Shown here: positions 17,395 through 26,800 of the stretch, in pieces
How positions within the stretch are numbered: position 1 is the stretch's first letter
Layout of the letters: every line of letters starts with the position of its first letter
Assembly (NCBI GenBank): GCA_001543005.1
Contig: LFLB01000037.1
Location: 1-42,279, forward strand
Length of the DNA stretch: 42,279 nt
DNA from: Candidatus Spongiihabitans thiooxidans
Lineage (GTDB): Bacteria; Pseudomonadota; Gammaproteobacteria; Arenicellales; Poriferihabitantaceae
Direction of reading: 5' to 3'
Made by a program: the position numbers and the translations under genes
The notes under the pieces: model-generated
Told to the model about the DNA's origin: nothing
Databases searched by the model: none
The model's input: the letters and a program-made list of their open reading frames with translations, nothing else

Positions 17395-17476
17395 GTAGAT
17401 TGATTTGTAGTAGATTGACTTGTGGATTGATTACACTGGTTTATTACACCGGTTTATTACACCGGTTTATTACAAG
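17395..17476. repeat. Two tandem arrays between serA and serC
   Basis: One array is a 15-bp unit, GTAGATTGATTTGTA (17395-17409) then GTAGATTGACTTGTG (17410-17424), with a partial third copy. The second is a 13-bp unit: ATTACACTGGTTT (17430-17442), ATTACACCGGTTT (17443-17455), ATTACACCGGTTT (17456-17468) and a partial copy. Together they make up most of the serA-serC spacer and sit just upstream of serC. Confidence 0.85.
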
Positions 17477-17484
17477 TGAGTCGA

Positions 17485-18444
17485 TCAATTTACGCAATTT
17501 CGTAAATTGCCTTGTTGGTATGACTGTATAACCTGAAGTACGCCCTCGGCCACAGCCATTTGCGCTTGCTCGGTCGAGGCACCGATATGGTGGGTGCCGC
17601 ATACCCCGGGATGAGAAGCGATTGCCGAATCGAAACGGCCGGCTCCTGAACCAGGTTCATTGTCGTAAACATCCAGCCCCGCTCGAATTCCTTTAGTCTC
17701 CATTGCCTCGATAAGCGCCGCTTCATCAACCAAATCACCCCGAGAAGTATTGATTAACGTCGCACCGTCTTTCATTTTTTCTAAAAATGTTTTGTCAACC
17801 ATCTTATTGGTCTCGGGTGTAACGGGCAGGTGCAAACTAATAATATCGCAGGTTGACAGTAGCTCATCCACAGACTCAAGTTGTCGAATGCCGATATCGC
17901 TGATGCGTTTTTTCGCGTCTTCTGAGCGACCGGGTTTTGCTACGGCGTGTACCTGAATACCAAATACATTGGCGCGTTCAGCAACCGCTAATCCAATTGC
18001 GCCGAGCCCGATGAGTCCCAGTTTTTGACCATATAAGCCCTGTGCGCTTGAATATTTTTTCTTGGCCCACACCTTATTTTTAAGGTCGCTAACATTATTT
18101 GGAATATTGCGATCAATGCAAATAATCAGACCGATAGCCAGTTCTGCAACCGCCATTGCATTGGCTCCAGGTACATTACAAACACGAATACCGTTTTCAG
18201 CGGCATGTGCTTTATCTATGTTATTGGTACCCGCGCCGGCGCGTATAACTAGTTTGAGCGACTTCCCTGCATCTAAAGTATTGGCATCGACTTTGGTGCT
18301 GCGAACAATGAGGATTTCGTAGCTGCCGACTGTTTCTGTTAGTGTGTCTCCTTGCAGCGAAGGATTCGAGGTTATCTGGTGGCCGTTTTTGACTAATTCC
18401 GATTGATAAGATTCTGGAAAACTGTCGGCAATAAGTATTTTCAT
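17485..18444 (-). CDS. serA: D-3-phosphoglycerate dehydrogenase, short form
   Basis: This D-2-hydroxyacid dehydrogenase of 319 residues catalyses the first committed step of serine synthesis. It shows LKLVIRAGAGTNNID, the NAD motif GLIGLGAIGLAVAERA, and LINTSRGDLVDEAAL with the catalytic Arg. LDVYDNEPG carries the Glu and GTHHIGASTEQAQ the catalytic His. It lacks the C-terminal ACT regulatory domain of the E. coli enzyme, so serine feedback through ACT is not expected. The position before serC supports phosphoglycerate as the substrate. Confidence 0.88.
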   Translation of the reverse strand: MKILIADSFPESYQSELVKNGHQITSNPSLQGDTLTETVGSYEILIVRSTKVDANTLDAGKSLKLVIRAGAGTNNIDKAHAAENGIRVCNVPGANAMAVAELAIGLIICIDRNIPNNVSDLKNKVWAKKKYSSAQGLYGQKLGLIGLGAIGLAVAERANVFGIQVHAVAKPGRSEDAKKRISDIGIRQLESVDELLSTCDIISLHLPVTPETNKMVDKTFLEKMKDGATLINTSRGDLVDEAALIEAMETKGIRAGLDVYDNEPGSGAGRFDSAIASHPGVCGTHHIGASTEQAQMAVAEGVLQVIQSYQQGNLRNCVN

Positions 18445-18544
18445 GTTTATATTACGTATGTTGCGCCAAGTAAAAATTCCTGCGAGTTTAAATTATTTGT
18501 ATGGCTTTGGGGGAGGTGTATATTACCAAAGTTGTCGTAACACT

Positions 18545-18585
18545 TGTACGGATTAGGGTAAAATCCGTGCACTTTAATCCGTACA
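18545..18585. promoter_or_regulatory. Inverted repeat between serA and lepA
   Basis: TGTACGGATTA (18545-18555) and TAATCCGTACA (18575-18585) are perfect 11-bp inverted copies with 19 bases between. The interior holds a further AATCCGTGC, so three related half-sites occur. The 233-base divergent spacer must hold both promoters; this is the best operator candidate in it. No known regulator motif was recognised. Confidence 0.45.
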
Positions 18586-18677
18586 CGCCGTAGTTACATT
18601 AGCCCGTTATCCACGCCTGATTCCGACATTCCATTATGTTCTATTTATTCTTAGCCTCTTTGTAAGCTTTGTCAGCT

Positions 18678-20501
18678 ATGTCTGGGCGTCACTTCATTCC
18701 CCATCCCTCCAGGATTAGAAACTTTTCTATCATTGCACATGTCGATCATGGCAAGTCCACCTTGGCCGATCGATTCATTCAGCTTTGTGGCGGCCTGGAC
18801 CAGCGGGAAATGAAAGAACAGGTTCTCGACTCAATGGACTTGGAGCGGGAGCGCGGCATAACGATAAAAGCACAAAGCGTTACCCTGCAATACCAAGCAA
18901 ACGATGGACACCGCTATCAACTCAACCTGATCGATACCCCTGGTCATGTGGATTTTTCGTATGAGGTGTCCCGATCATTGACTGCTTGTGAAGGTGCCTT
19001 GTTGGTGGTTGATGCCGCTCAAGGTGTCGAAGCCCAGACTGTAGCCAATTGTTATACTGCTGTTGATCTCGGATTAACCGTAATTCCGGTGCTGAACAAA
19101 ATTGATTTGCCCGCAGCTGAGCCCGACCGGGTGCTTCAGGAAATCGAAGATGTCATAGGACTTGATAGTAATGCAACTTTGTCAGTAAGCGCAAAAACCG
19201 GGCAGGGCGTAGAGGGTGTGCTCGAACAAATAGTGACCCTGTTGCCACCGCCCCGCGGCAGCGAAAATGCCCCGTTGCGCGCGCTGATAATTGATACCTG
19301 GTTCGACAATTATCTTGGTGTGGTTTCTTTGATTCGTATTATGGATGGGGTCTTGAATACCGGGCGTACCCGTATCAGAATGATGTCAACGATGAAGGAT
19401 TATCGGGTCGAAAATATTGGCGTATTCACACCTAAGCCGGTCAATGTTGAAAGACTGTCGGCCGGGAATGTGGGTTATTTGATCGCTGGGTTGAAAGAGA
19501 TTAAATCAGCACGAGTTGGGGATACCATAACCTTAACAAATCAGCCCGCCGATCAACCATTGCCGGGCTTTAAAAAAGTTAAACCCACTGTATTTGCAGG
19601 GCTGTATCCTATTAACAATGCTGATTTTGAATCATTCAGAATTGCGTTGGATAAACTCAGTTTGAACGACGCATCATTGGTATTTACACCTGAATCATCC
19701 CAGGCTCTGGGGTTTGGATTCAGGTGCGGATTTTTAGGTATGCTGCATATGGAAATAGTGCAGGAACGCCTGGAGCGGGAGTATCAGCTTGAACTAATTA
19801 CCACCTCACCCACAGTCGTTTATGAGATACTCCTGAACAATGGCGAAGTGCTGTTTATTGATAATCCGGCAGATTTACCGGATCGGTCAAAGATCGAGTT
19901 GATCAAAGAACCTTATTTGATCGCACGGATTCTGGTACCTCAAGACTATGTCGGAGCGGTAATTTCGCTGTGTGTCGAAAGACGCGGTATTCAGAAAAAC
20001 ATCCATTACCATGGTCGTCAGGTGATGCTGGAATTTGCAATGCCAGTGAATGAGGTGGTGGTGGACTTCTTCGATCATCTAAAATCCGTTAGTCGAGGTT
20101 ATGGGTCGCTGGATTATGAGTTTATTGAAAGCCGACCCGCTAATATGGTTAAGGTGGATATACTCATTAATGGTGAAAAAGTGGGTCCTCTGTCGGTATT
20201 AGTACATAAAGAGCACAGCCAGCATCGTGCCAGGGAATTGGTTTCACGAATGAGAAAACTAATTCCCAGACAGATGTTTGATGTCGCCATCCAGGCTGCC
20301 ATTGGTGCTAAAATTATCACTCGCGAAACGGTTAAAGCATTACGGAAAAATGTAACAGCAAAATGTTACGGCGGCGATATTTCCAGAAAACGTAAATTGC
20401 TGGAAAAACAAAAAGCTGGCAAGAAAAGAATGAAACAAATTGGCTCAGTGGCAATACCCCAAGAAGCCTTTTTATCCATTTTGCAGGTAGAGCGAGACTA
20501 A
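18678..20501 (+). CDS. lepA: Elongation factor 4 (LepA)
   Basis: This translational GTPase back-translocates or remodels stalled ribosomes. It has 607 residues; E. coli has 599. The G motifs are [18 protein letters not shown] and NKIDLP. The LepA-specific C-terminal domain includes [25 protein letters not shown] 18678 is preferred; a TTG at 18669 would add three residues. It heads lepA-lepB-rnc-era-recO, the common gammaproteobacterial order. Confidence 0.95.
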   Translation: MSGRHFIPHPSRIRNFSIIAHVDHGKSTLADRFIQLCGGLDQREMKEQVLDSMDLERERGITIKAQSVTLQYQANDGHRYQLNLIDTPGHVDFSYEVSRSLTACEGALLVVDAAQGVEAQTVANCYTAVDLGLTVIPVLNKIDLPAAEPDRVLQEIEDVIGLDSNATLSVSAKTGQGVEGVLEQIVTLLPPPRGSENAPLRALIIDTWFDNYLGVVSLIRIMDGVLNTGRTRIRMMSTMKDYRVENIGVFTPKPVNVERLSAGNVGYLIAGLKEIKSARVGDTITLTNQPADQPLPGFKKVKPTVFAGLYPINNADFESFRIALDKLSLNDASLVFTPESSQALGFGFRCGFLGMLHMEIVQERLEREYQLELITTSPTVVYEILLNNGEVLFIDNPADLPDRSKIELIKEPYLIARILVPQDYVGAVISLCVERRGIQKNIHYHGRQVMLEFAMPVNEVVVDFFDHLKSVSRGYGSLDYEFIESRPANMVKVDILINGEKVGPLSVLVHKEHSQHRARELVSRMRKLIPRQMFDVAIQAAIGAKIITRETVKALRKNVTAKCYGGDISRKRKLLEKQKAGKKRMKQIGSVAIPQEAFLSILQVERD

Positions 20502-20556
20502 TTCGCAATGAAACAATTAATATTCAGGCTAACCATTTAACTTACAGGTGTTATCT

Positions 20557-21357
20557 GTGGATTTTTCATTTATTTTATTTATTGCATTGCTGGCAACCGG
20601 TGTCATTGTCCTGTTGCACAAAATTTTCTTTAAAGGAAAAAACAGTGATTTACCTAGGTTCGATGCAGAAGGAAATGCAATAAGATCAGAACCGATTATT
20701 GTTGAATACGCATCGGCTTTATTCCCCGTGATACTGATCGTATTTGTACTTCGATCTTTTGTCGTTGAGCCATTCAGGATTCCATCCGGCTCAATGTTGC
20801 CGAGTTTGCATATTGGAGATTTTATTCTAGTCAACAAGTTTACTTACGGCATTCGATTGCCTGTTATCAATAAAAAAGTATTATTAGTAAATAGCCCGGA
20901 ACGGGGAGATGTGATGGTATTCAGATATCCCATTGATCCAAAATTGAATTTTATCAAGCGCGTGATCGGACTGCCGGGTGACACGCTCTCTTATAAAAAC
21001 AAGCAACTTTCAATCAATGGGCAGCCGATTGAGACCGTAGATGATGGCAAGTATGCATACAAACAAGTGAAACTAAAGGGGAAATCAGCCGATCAATTAA
21101 TCGAAACCATAGACAACTCTACACATAAAATTCTGTTGGATGACGCCCGTAAATCAAGAGATCTGGATCGGGTAATTGTCCCTCCTGGTCATTATTTTGT
21201 AATGGGCGACAACCGCGACCACAGCAATGATAGTAGATACTGGCGATTTGTGCCCGAAGATAATGTGGTCGGCCGTGCATTTTTCATCTGGTTCAGTTGG
21301 AAAAGCCTGAGTGGCGGCGGTGTGGAATGGGGGCGAATCGGGAATTTTATTGAGTAG
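20557..21357 (+). CDS. lepB: Signal peptidase I
   Basis: This membrane serine peptidase (about 266 residues) cleaves signal peptides of exported proteins. It has an N-terminal membrane segment and a second one ending in EPFRIPSGSMLPSL, which carries the catalytic Ser. The catalytic Lys is in NFIKRVIGLPGD, and the conserved box is FVMGDNRDHSNDSRYWRFVP. GTG 20557 is favoured because AGG (20546-20548) lies eight bases before it; GTG 20548 is the alternative. It starts 55 bases after lepA. Confidence 0.93.
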   Translation: MDFSFILFIALLATGVIVLLHKIFFKGKNSDLPRFDAEGNAIRSEPIIVEYASALFPVILIVFVLRSFVVEPFRIPSGSMLPSLHIGDFILVNKFTYGIRLPVINKKVLLVNSPERGDVMVFRYPIDPKLNFIKRVIGLPGDTLSYKNKQLSINGQPIETVDDGKYAYKQVKLKGKSADQLIETIDNSTHKILLDDARKSRDLDRVIVPPGHYFVMGDNRDHSNDSRYWRFVPEDNVVGRAFFIWFSWKSLSGGGVEWGRIGNFIE

Positions 21358-21358
21358 C

Positions 21359-22045
21359 ATGCCGAGTGAATCAGCCGCTATTGAGTACATGATTCTGGAA
21401 AAAAAATTAGGGTACAAATTTAAAGATCCGGGAATATTGGCTCAAGCACTCTCCCATCGGAGCGTGGGAAGCCCGAACAATGAGCGTCTGGAGTATTTGG
21501 GGGACAGTATTCTTGGGTGTGTTATCGCGGAATTTCTCTATCACCAGTTTCCAAAACTACCCGAAGGGGATTTAACCAAAATGCGTGCCGCTCTGGTGCG
21601 TCAAGAAACATTGTCAATCCTTGCAAGAGATTTGAATTTTCAGGCTTATTTGATCATGGGGAGCGGCGAATTAAAAAGTGGTGGTTACAATCGGGATTCT
21701 ATTTTATCCGATACATTTGAGGCGGTGGTGGGCGCACTTTATCTGGATGGCGGAATGCCAATCGTAAAAAATGTTTTAGGAAAATTATACAAAGATCTGC
21801 TCAAGACCATCAAACCCGCTGAACTGAAAGATAGCAAAACACTTTTACAGGAAGCCCTGCAAAAGCAGGAATTATCACTGCCAATCTATCAGGTCATCGA
21901 TCAGTCTGGTCAAGCCCATAGTTTAACTTTCACGGTGTCGTGCAAAGTTCCGGGGATTGAATCGGCGTTCATTGCGACCGGGCATAGCCGCAAAAAAGCA
22001 GAGCAGAGCGCCGCGGCACTTGCAGTCGAAGCCTTAAACAAATAA
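21359..22045 (+). CDS. rnc: Ribonuclease III
   Basis: This double-strand-specific endoribonuclease processes rRNA and mRNA. It has 228 residues. The catalytic signature NERLEYLGDSILG and the second acidic site DTFEAVVGALYLDGG are clear. The C-terminal dsRNA-binding domain ends GHSRKKAEQSAAALAVEAL. The ATG is one base after the lepB stop, with GAG in the lepB end as ribosome binding site, so translation is coupled. Confidence 0.95.
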   Translation: MPSESAAIEYMILEKKLGYKFKDPGILAQALSHRSVGSPNNERLEYLGDSILGCVIAEFLYHQFPKLPEGDLTKMRAALVRQETLSILARDLNFQAYLIMGSGELKSGGYNRDSILSDTFEAVVGALYLDGGMPIVKNVLGKLYKDLLKTIKPAELKDSKTLLQEALQKQELSLPIYQVIDQSGQAHSLTFTVSCKVPGIESAFIATGHSRKKAEQSAAALAVEALNK

Positions 22046-22059
22046 CCGATCAATGAATC

Positions 22060-22956
22060 ATGGCTCAGCATCGTTTTGGATTCGCAACATTGGCCGGGCC
22101 ACCAAACGTCGGTAAATCTACATTGCTAAACCGAATTATTGGCCAAAAAATATCTATTATTTCCAGGCGACCGCAGACTACACGGCATAGAATTTTAGGC
22201 ATTAAAACGCTAACCGAATTCCAGATTGTATTTGTTGATACGCCGGGACTGCACCATGACCAGCGAAAAAACTTGAACAAAGTAATCAATAAAACGGCTA
22301 TCCGCAGTATGTCCGACGTGGATGTAATATTATTTATGATTGACTATAAAGGATGGTCGGAATCCCTGTCTGCGGTTTTCAGGCATGCCACATCAAAAAA
22401 TACACCTATCATTTTGTTAATCAATAAAATTGATCGGCTTAAAGACAAATCCAGATTATTACCCCTGATTCAGGAATCGAAAAATAGACACGATTTTGTC
22501 GAAATTTTGCCCATTTCAGCCCTCAAGCTGGGACAAATAGATGATTTCCTGAAAATGGTATCGCGGCATCTTCCAGTAGGTCCTGCCGGGTTTCCAGAGG
22601 ATCAGATTACCGATCGTTCTGAACGGTTTCTGGCTGCGGAATTGGTCAGGGAGCAAGTATTTATGACTCTCGGTCAGGAGCTGCCTTATGCCATTGCGGC
22701 TGAAGTCGAGAAATTTGAAACCAATGAGAAGGGTATTCTGTGTATTGGTATTGTTCTTTGGGTAGAAAAAATCGGGCAAAAATCCATTGTAATTGGTAAA
22801 CAGGGGCAACAACTTAAAATTATTGGCATGAACGCACGAAAGCAGATGGAAAGGTCATTTGATAAAAAAGTTTATCTCAACATCTGGGTGAAAGTGAAAA
22901 AAGGATGGGCCGACAGGGCCGCGCTGCTACATTCTCTTGGATACACCGAAAATTAG
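22060..22956 (+). CDS. era: GTPase Era
   Basis: This GTPase matures 16S rRNA and the 30S subunit. It has 298 residues. The G1 motif reads GPPNVGKST where most Era proteins have GRPNVGKS, a mild variation. G3 is DTPGLH and G4 NKID. The C-terminal KH domain contains SIVIGKQGQQLKIIG. It follows rnc by 14 bases. Confidence 0.95.
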   Translation: MAQHRFGFATLAGPPNVGKSTLLNRIIGQKISIISRRPQTTRHRILGIKTLTEFQIVFVDTPGLHHDQRKNLNKVINKTAIRSMSDVDVILFMIDYKGWSESLSAVFRHATSKNTPIILLINKIDRLKDKSRLLPLIQESKNRHDFVEILPISALKLGQIDDFLKMVSRHLPVGPAGFPEDQITDRSERFLAAELVREQVFMTLGQELPYAIAAEVEKFETNEKGILCIGIVLWVEKIGQKSIVIGKQGQQLKIIGMNARKQMERSFDKKVYLNIWVKVKKGWADRAALLHSLGYTEN

Positions 22957-22989
22957 CAGTATCCCGGAGTAAACCTGAAGTACGCCCAA

Positions 22990-23712
22990 GTGAAGGTCAA
23001 TCAACAATCCGGCTATATATTACATCGCCAGCCGTACCGGGAAAGCAGCTTACTGGTTCAAATATTCACTCGGAATTTTGGCAGATTAACGTTAATTGCA
23101 AAGGGTTGTCGAAGACAAAAATCTCAGGTTCTGGGGTTATTTTTATCCTTTAAACCATTGCTTCTAAGTTGGACCGGAAAAGGGGCGTTACCAATTTTGA
23201 CTTCAATCGAACAAATCAGCTTCTGTCCGCAACTGGATGCTTCGAGAGTCGCTTGTGGCTACTACATAAACGAACTCATTCTAAAATTGCTCTACCGTCA
23301 TGATCCCCATGAATTGCTGTATGACAAGTATGATAAAGCAATTTTTGAATTATCAGATAAAAAAAATCCAAATGTGGTGTTGCGTGTATTCGAAAAACAT
23401 TTGCTTCAGGAAATTGGTTTTGGACTGATACTCGACCATGACGTTGAAACCGGAGAGAGCATTGCAGAAGACAATAGTTATCAATATCTCCCGCAGAAGG
23501 GTCCGATAGCGACCAATAGGGAACAAGGCAATATTATTTCCGGTTCCACGCTAATAGCGTTACAAAATGAAGAATTTAAATCAGATCAGGATCGATCTCA
23601 GGCGCGACAGCTTACCCGTTTGCTTATTGATATTCAGTTAAAAGGAAAAGAGTTGCGTTCGAGAAGGGTGATGCGGGAAATGAAACACTATAAGGAGCGG
23701 ATTTCAGATTAA
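22990..23712 (+). CDS. recO: DNA repair protein RecO
   Basis: This protein acts in the RecFOR pathway, helping RecA onto SSB-coated DNA. It has 240 residues. The N-terminal OB fold is visible in SGYILHRQPYRESSLLVQIF, then GRLTLIAKGCRRQKS. A helical domain includes ACGYYINELILKLL. It ends KELRSRRVMREMKHYKERI, the usual RecO tail. The start is GTG; no strong ribosome binding site is seen. It is the last gene of the lepA operon. Confidence 0.9.
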   Translation: MKVNQQSGYILHRQPYRESSLLVQIFTRNFGRLTLIAKGCRRQKSQVLGLFLSFKPLLLSWTGKGALPILTSIEQISFCPQLDASRVACGYYINELILKLLYRHDPHELLYDKYDKAIFELSDKKNPNVVLRVFEKHLLQEIGFGLILDHDVETGESIAEDNSYQYLPQKGPIATNREQGNIISGSTLIALQNEEFKSDQDRSQARQLTRLLIDIQLKGKELRSRRVMREMKHYKERISD

Positions 23713-23721
23713 TACTAAACA

Positions 23722-23743
23722 ATAAAATGTTCAATCATTTTAT
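23722..23743 (+). terminator. Possible weak terminator after recO
   Basis: ATAAAATG and CATTTTAT form an 8-bp stem with a six-base loop, starting ten bases after the recO stop, where recO and the permease gene converge. The stem is AT-only apart from one pair and no T tract follows, so the terminator call is weak. Confidence 0.3.
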
Positions 23744-23780
23744 CCGCGAAGCGATGGTTATACATTGCAAGCGCAGGATT

Positions 23781-24542
23781 CTAAGAGGTGATTTGTTTTA
23801 AGAGAAGATTTATCGACATTAGAAAACAAACAATAATAACCACAGGCTTGATGATCGCCGCCCCTTTTTTCAGTACCGTTTTCGCGCCGATCGTAGCGCC
23901 AATAGCCTGTCCGCCAATCATGACAAATCCGATCAACCAATAAATATCACCGTAGATAATAAAATACAGAAGCGATGAAATATTACTGGTGAAATTTAAT
24001 ATCTTTGCATTGGCAGTCGCTCTGGAAAGGTTGTAGCCACACAATGAAACAAACGCCAGCGCCATAAAGCTGCCTGTGCCAGGTCCGAAAAAGCCATCGT
24101 AGAAACCGAGCAGGGGAGCGATGATAATTGTAAACGCGATCAAAGAGATTTTTTGTTTTCTATCCCGGTCATCAATATTCGGGGCAAACAGAAAATACAA
24201 CCCCATTGATATAAGCAAAATCGGCAGAAATATCGTTAATAATTCTGCATCTATTTGCAAAAGTAGCACGCTCCCAAAAACAGAACCGATAAACGTCATC
24301 AAAAGCAGCAGCTTTATTTTTTTAAATTCAATCGCCCCCGTTCTTAAAAAATAGATTGAAGCAATCAGCGTCCCGGCACTCCCCTGCAATTTGTTGGTCG
24401 CCACCGCCGCCGCCGGAGGCACCCCCGCCATAATCAAAGCCGGAATCGTCAGCAAGCCGCCGCCGCCGGCAATGACATCAACCCAGCCTGCGATCAGCGC
24501 AACAAAAAACAACAGGGTTATCGTGTCTGCGCTAAATTCCAC
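23781..24542 (-). CDS. TauE/SafE (TSUP) family permease
   Basis: This integral membrane protein has 253 residues and about eight membrane segments. The family signature AGWVDVIAGGGGLLTIPALI is at the N-terminus. A second half-repeat carries PLLGFYDGFFGPGTGSFMALAF. TSUP proteins carry sulfite, sulfoacetate or other organic anions across the inner membrane. The start is GTG. A sulfur role would fit with dmdA in this genome, but the genes are 17 kb apart, so this is only a suggestion. Confidence 0.85.
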   Translation of the reverse strand: MEFSADTITLLFFVALIAGWVDVIAGGGGLLTIPALIMAGVPPAAAVATNKLQGSAGTLIASIYFLRTGAIEFKKIKLLLLMTFIGSVFGSVLLLQIDAELLTIFLPILLISMGLYFLFAPNIDDRDRKQKISLIAFTIIIAPLLGFYDGFFGPGTGSFMALAFVSLCGYNLSRATANAKILNFTSNISSLLYFIIYGDIYWLIGFVMIGGQAIGATIGAKTVLKKGAAIIKPVVIIVCFLMSINLLLKQITS

Positions 24543-24669
24543 CAGATAAAACTCATGAAAATGACACGTCCGAAAATATCGGCTTTTAGTTCCATGACAC
24601 AGACTGAATTAAAAACTGAATTACAAAAATGGATTCGGCGTAAGTATTGTGTTCCCGAAATTTGGCCGA

Positions 24670-25464
24670 TTATCCAGCGTTACCGGCAATGCGGAAATGC
24701 AGCTGATCTTTTTGCTCGCGCCAGTTTAACGCTGCCGGGTCAAGGTCGCAGGTCGCCGGAATTTCTTTTTCATAATAATGAAACCGATCGGTGCCGCGCA
24801 CCAGCAACGCGCTGTAGCCCGGCAGTTTGGTTTGGCGCACATGCGGTGCGATGTACTGGATGTTGAGTCCGATGCGCCGGTCATGGCTACGGTTGGGCAG
24901 GGAGGAATGCAAAGTCCAGCCATGATGAAAGGAAGCCTGGCCCGGCCTAAGCGGGCAATACATCGCATCTTGTTCATTCACGCCGTGTACCTGCTGGCTT
25001 TGGAACAGCACGTTATTTTCGTCCTGATGCGAGGTGTCGTGCTTCATCTGGCCGTTGACATGACTGCCGGGGATCATGCGCATGCAGCCACTTTGTTCAT
25101 CGGCGAGCGATAATGCCAACCATACCGATACCTGCTCATCACCATCCAGCCCCCAGTAGGTGAGGTCTTGGTGCCAGCTGACGTGGGCCGGCGTGTTGGC
25201 TTCCTTGATGATATAAGTGGTGTTGTACAGCAAGATATCCGCGCCCAAAATCTGCTCGACTACAGCGAGGATAGCGGGGTGCGTCGCCAGTTGGTAAGGC
25301 GAGCGCAAAATGGTATGCATCTTTGCCTTGTAATGCAGCGGCCCGATCTGATACTCCGCATCCTGTACGCATCGTCGGTGTCGCAAGGCTTGTTTTTTGC
25401 TGAGCACATCAACCGGGGACAAAAACCCCAGCTTGTCGTAGCCGTTTTTCAGGGTAACGGGCAT
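24670..25464 (-). CDS. Phytanoyl-CoA dioxygenase (PhyH) family protein
   Basis: This Fe(II)/2-oxoglutarate-dependent oxygenase has 264 residues. The iron ligands are His98 and Asp100 in WHQDLTYW and His186 in HHGWTLHSS; Arg197 in DRRIGLNIQY should bind 2-oxoglutarate. The pattern belongs to the bacterial PhyH family, whose members hydroxylate acyl-CoAs, compatible solutes or secondary metabolites; the substrate cannot be told. The start follows AGGA with an eight-base gap. It lies 113 bases downstream of the exporter operon on the same strand. Confidence 0.85.
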   Translation of the reverse strand: MPVTLKNGYDKLGFLSPVDVLSKKQALRHRRCVQDAEYQIGPLHYKAKMHTILRSPYQLATHPAILAVVEQILGADILLYNTTYIIKEANTPAHVSWHQDLTYWGLDGDEQVSVWLALSLADEQSGCMRMIPGSHVNGQMKHDTSHQDENNVLFQSQQVHGVNEQDAMYCPLRPGQASFHHGWTLHSSLPNRSHDRRIGLNIQYIAPHVRQTKLPGYSALLVRGTDRFHYYEKEIPATCDLDPAALNWREQKDQLHFRIAGNAG

Positions 25465-25577
25465 GGGCGAATCCTCGCACGATTGGTCAATAGTGTATAT
25501 ACAAGCCCACCATATTTGGTGTTCGGGTTGATATTGTATCAGGATTAGTCATATTTAATCTCTCGAGCCCCTTTCCC

Positions 25578-26786
25578 TCAAAAAAACAACGTCAGGGACA
25601 AAAGGACAAAATCGCTATGACGCAGGCTGAAACTGATGTTGCCGGGGTCGACATTTGAAAATGCCTGGGCCTCTAAACTGATCCGTGAATCAGCCCAAAA
25701 AATTTTACCGGTACGACGACTAGCTTCAATCCTGAAGCTGGATGTTTGATCATCCCGGTCAATAAATGCGCCGGCCAGAACCTCGGAACTTTCTGCATCA
25801 TTAAACCCTAAACGCAGTCCTATGAACAGGTCATTCTGAAAAACAACCGTAGCGCGATTACCCCGACTGTCATGGTGGTATTCGGCCAGCACCCCAAGGT
25901 CGAACAGCCCATCCGACATACCGTAGAAACTGTACTCGAACCCGCCGACCACAGCGGTAAAATCATCCGCGGCAGTACTGTGGTCAAATTCCCGTCTAAT
26001 TGCTTCGAGTTTCCACAACCAGGCACCGCTTGTAGTCTGGACCTCGAGTCCATATTGATCAATCAGCGCATAAAAGGGAATCCGCCGACTAACGCAGTTG
26101 AAGATCGGGTCGCGGGAAGTGCCGTGAAACCAGGAAAATCCATAGTCAACAATACCCCGATAGCCACTAAAACGGAGCGCATAGTCAACATGATTATCAC
26201 CGTCATCGGATTCGTATTCAGGCTTGTTATTCACTTCACAGGGCAGGGCAATGGGGTTTTTAATTGACAGGAATTTCCTTTCCCTGAAACCCGGCAGGGC
26301 AAATAATGTCAATGCACTTTGGTCGAAGGCGCGGCTAAGTCGCAACATGGGCTGGCCTAACTTGTCCTCGCCATCAATGCCCTCAAGAAAATCAGTTTGG
26401 TTGATCACATCCACCAGATGATTGGATTCCGCGACTCCCCAGAATACCTTGCCCAATCCCGCCAGGGTTTCCCAATTACCGGCCACATGAACCACATTGA
26501 GTTCGCGAATATCGATATGCTGCCGTGCATCATCATTATTGTCCCATCGACCAAAAGACGTGAACGTGAACAGGGTATCGCCGCCGTTGAAACTGTGCTT
26601 GAATTCTGGCTCGATACTGATCGCAAAATTGCTGTCAAACCGCGCCGGGTTGGGAGCGTTCTCTGTATAGCCACGCGCCTCGATCTCCACGGTATAACCG
26701 AATTCAATACCGTGTACGATGATTGGCGCACCCAAAAATAACACAAACCCTGCAATTGGCGATGCCAGCCAGATTGATGTTTTCAT
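25578..26786 (-). CDS. Predicted outer-membrane beta-barrel protein
   Basis: I recognise no family by name. The 402-residue product has a signal peptide (cleavage near residue 26, after VHG). Alternating hydrophobic strands are rich in aromatic residues, and it ends LSLTLFF. A C-terminal Phe is the usual signal for insertion by the BAM complex. It is the third gene of an operon after an RND exporter and a LolA-like protein, 14 bases after the latter, so it is probably the outer-membrane partner of that exporter. The cargo is unknown. Confidence 0.75.
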   Translation of the reverse strand: MKTSIWLASPIAGFVLFLGAPIIVHGIEFGYTVEIEARGYTENAPNPARFDSNFAISIEPEFKHSFNGGDTLFTFTSFGRWDNNDDARQHIDIRELNVVHVAGNWETLAGLGKVFWGVAESNHLVDVINQTDFLEGIDGEDKLGQPMLRLSRAFDQSALTLFALPGFRERKFLSIKNPIALPCEVNNKPEYESDDGDNHVDYALRFSGYRGIVDYGFSWFHGTSRDPIFNCVSRRIPFYALIDQYGLEVQTTSGAWLWKLEAIRREFDHSTAADDFTAVVGGFEYSFYGMSDGLFDLGVLAEYHHDSRGNRATVVFQNDLFIGLRLGFNDAESSEVLAGAFIDRDDQTSSFRIEASRRTGKIFWADSRISLEAQAFSNVDPGNISFSLRHSDFVLLSLTLFF

Positions 26787-26800
26787 AAAGTGGTTATTGC

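Noticed and set aside
17430..17476. Possible CRISPR array
   Set aside because: The 13-bp units are contiguous with no spacers; this is a tandem repeat, and no cas gene is present.
24555..24866. 103-codon plus-strand ORF
   Set aside because: It overlaps the PhyH gene in antisense for most of its length and has no conserved features.
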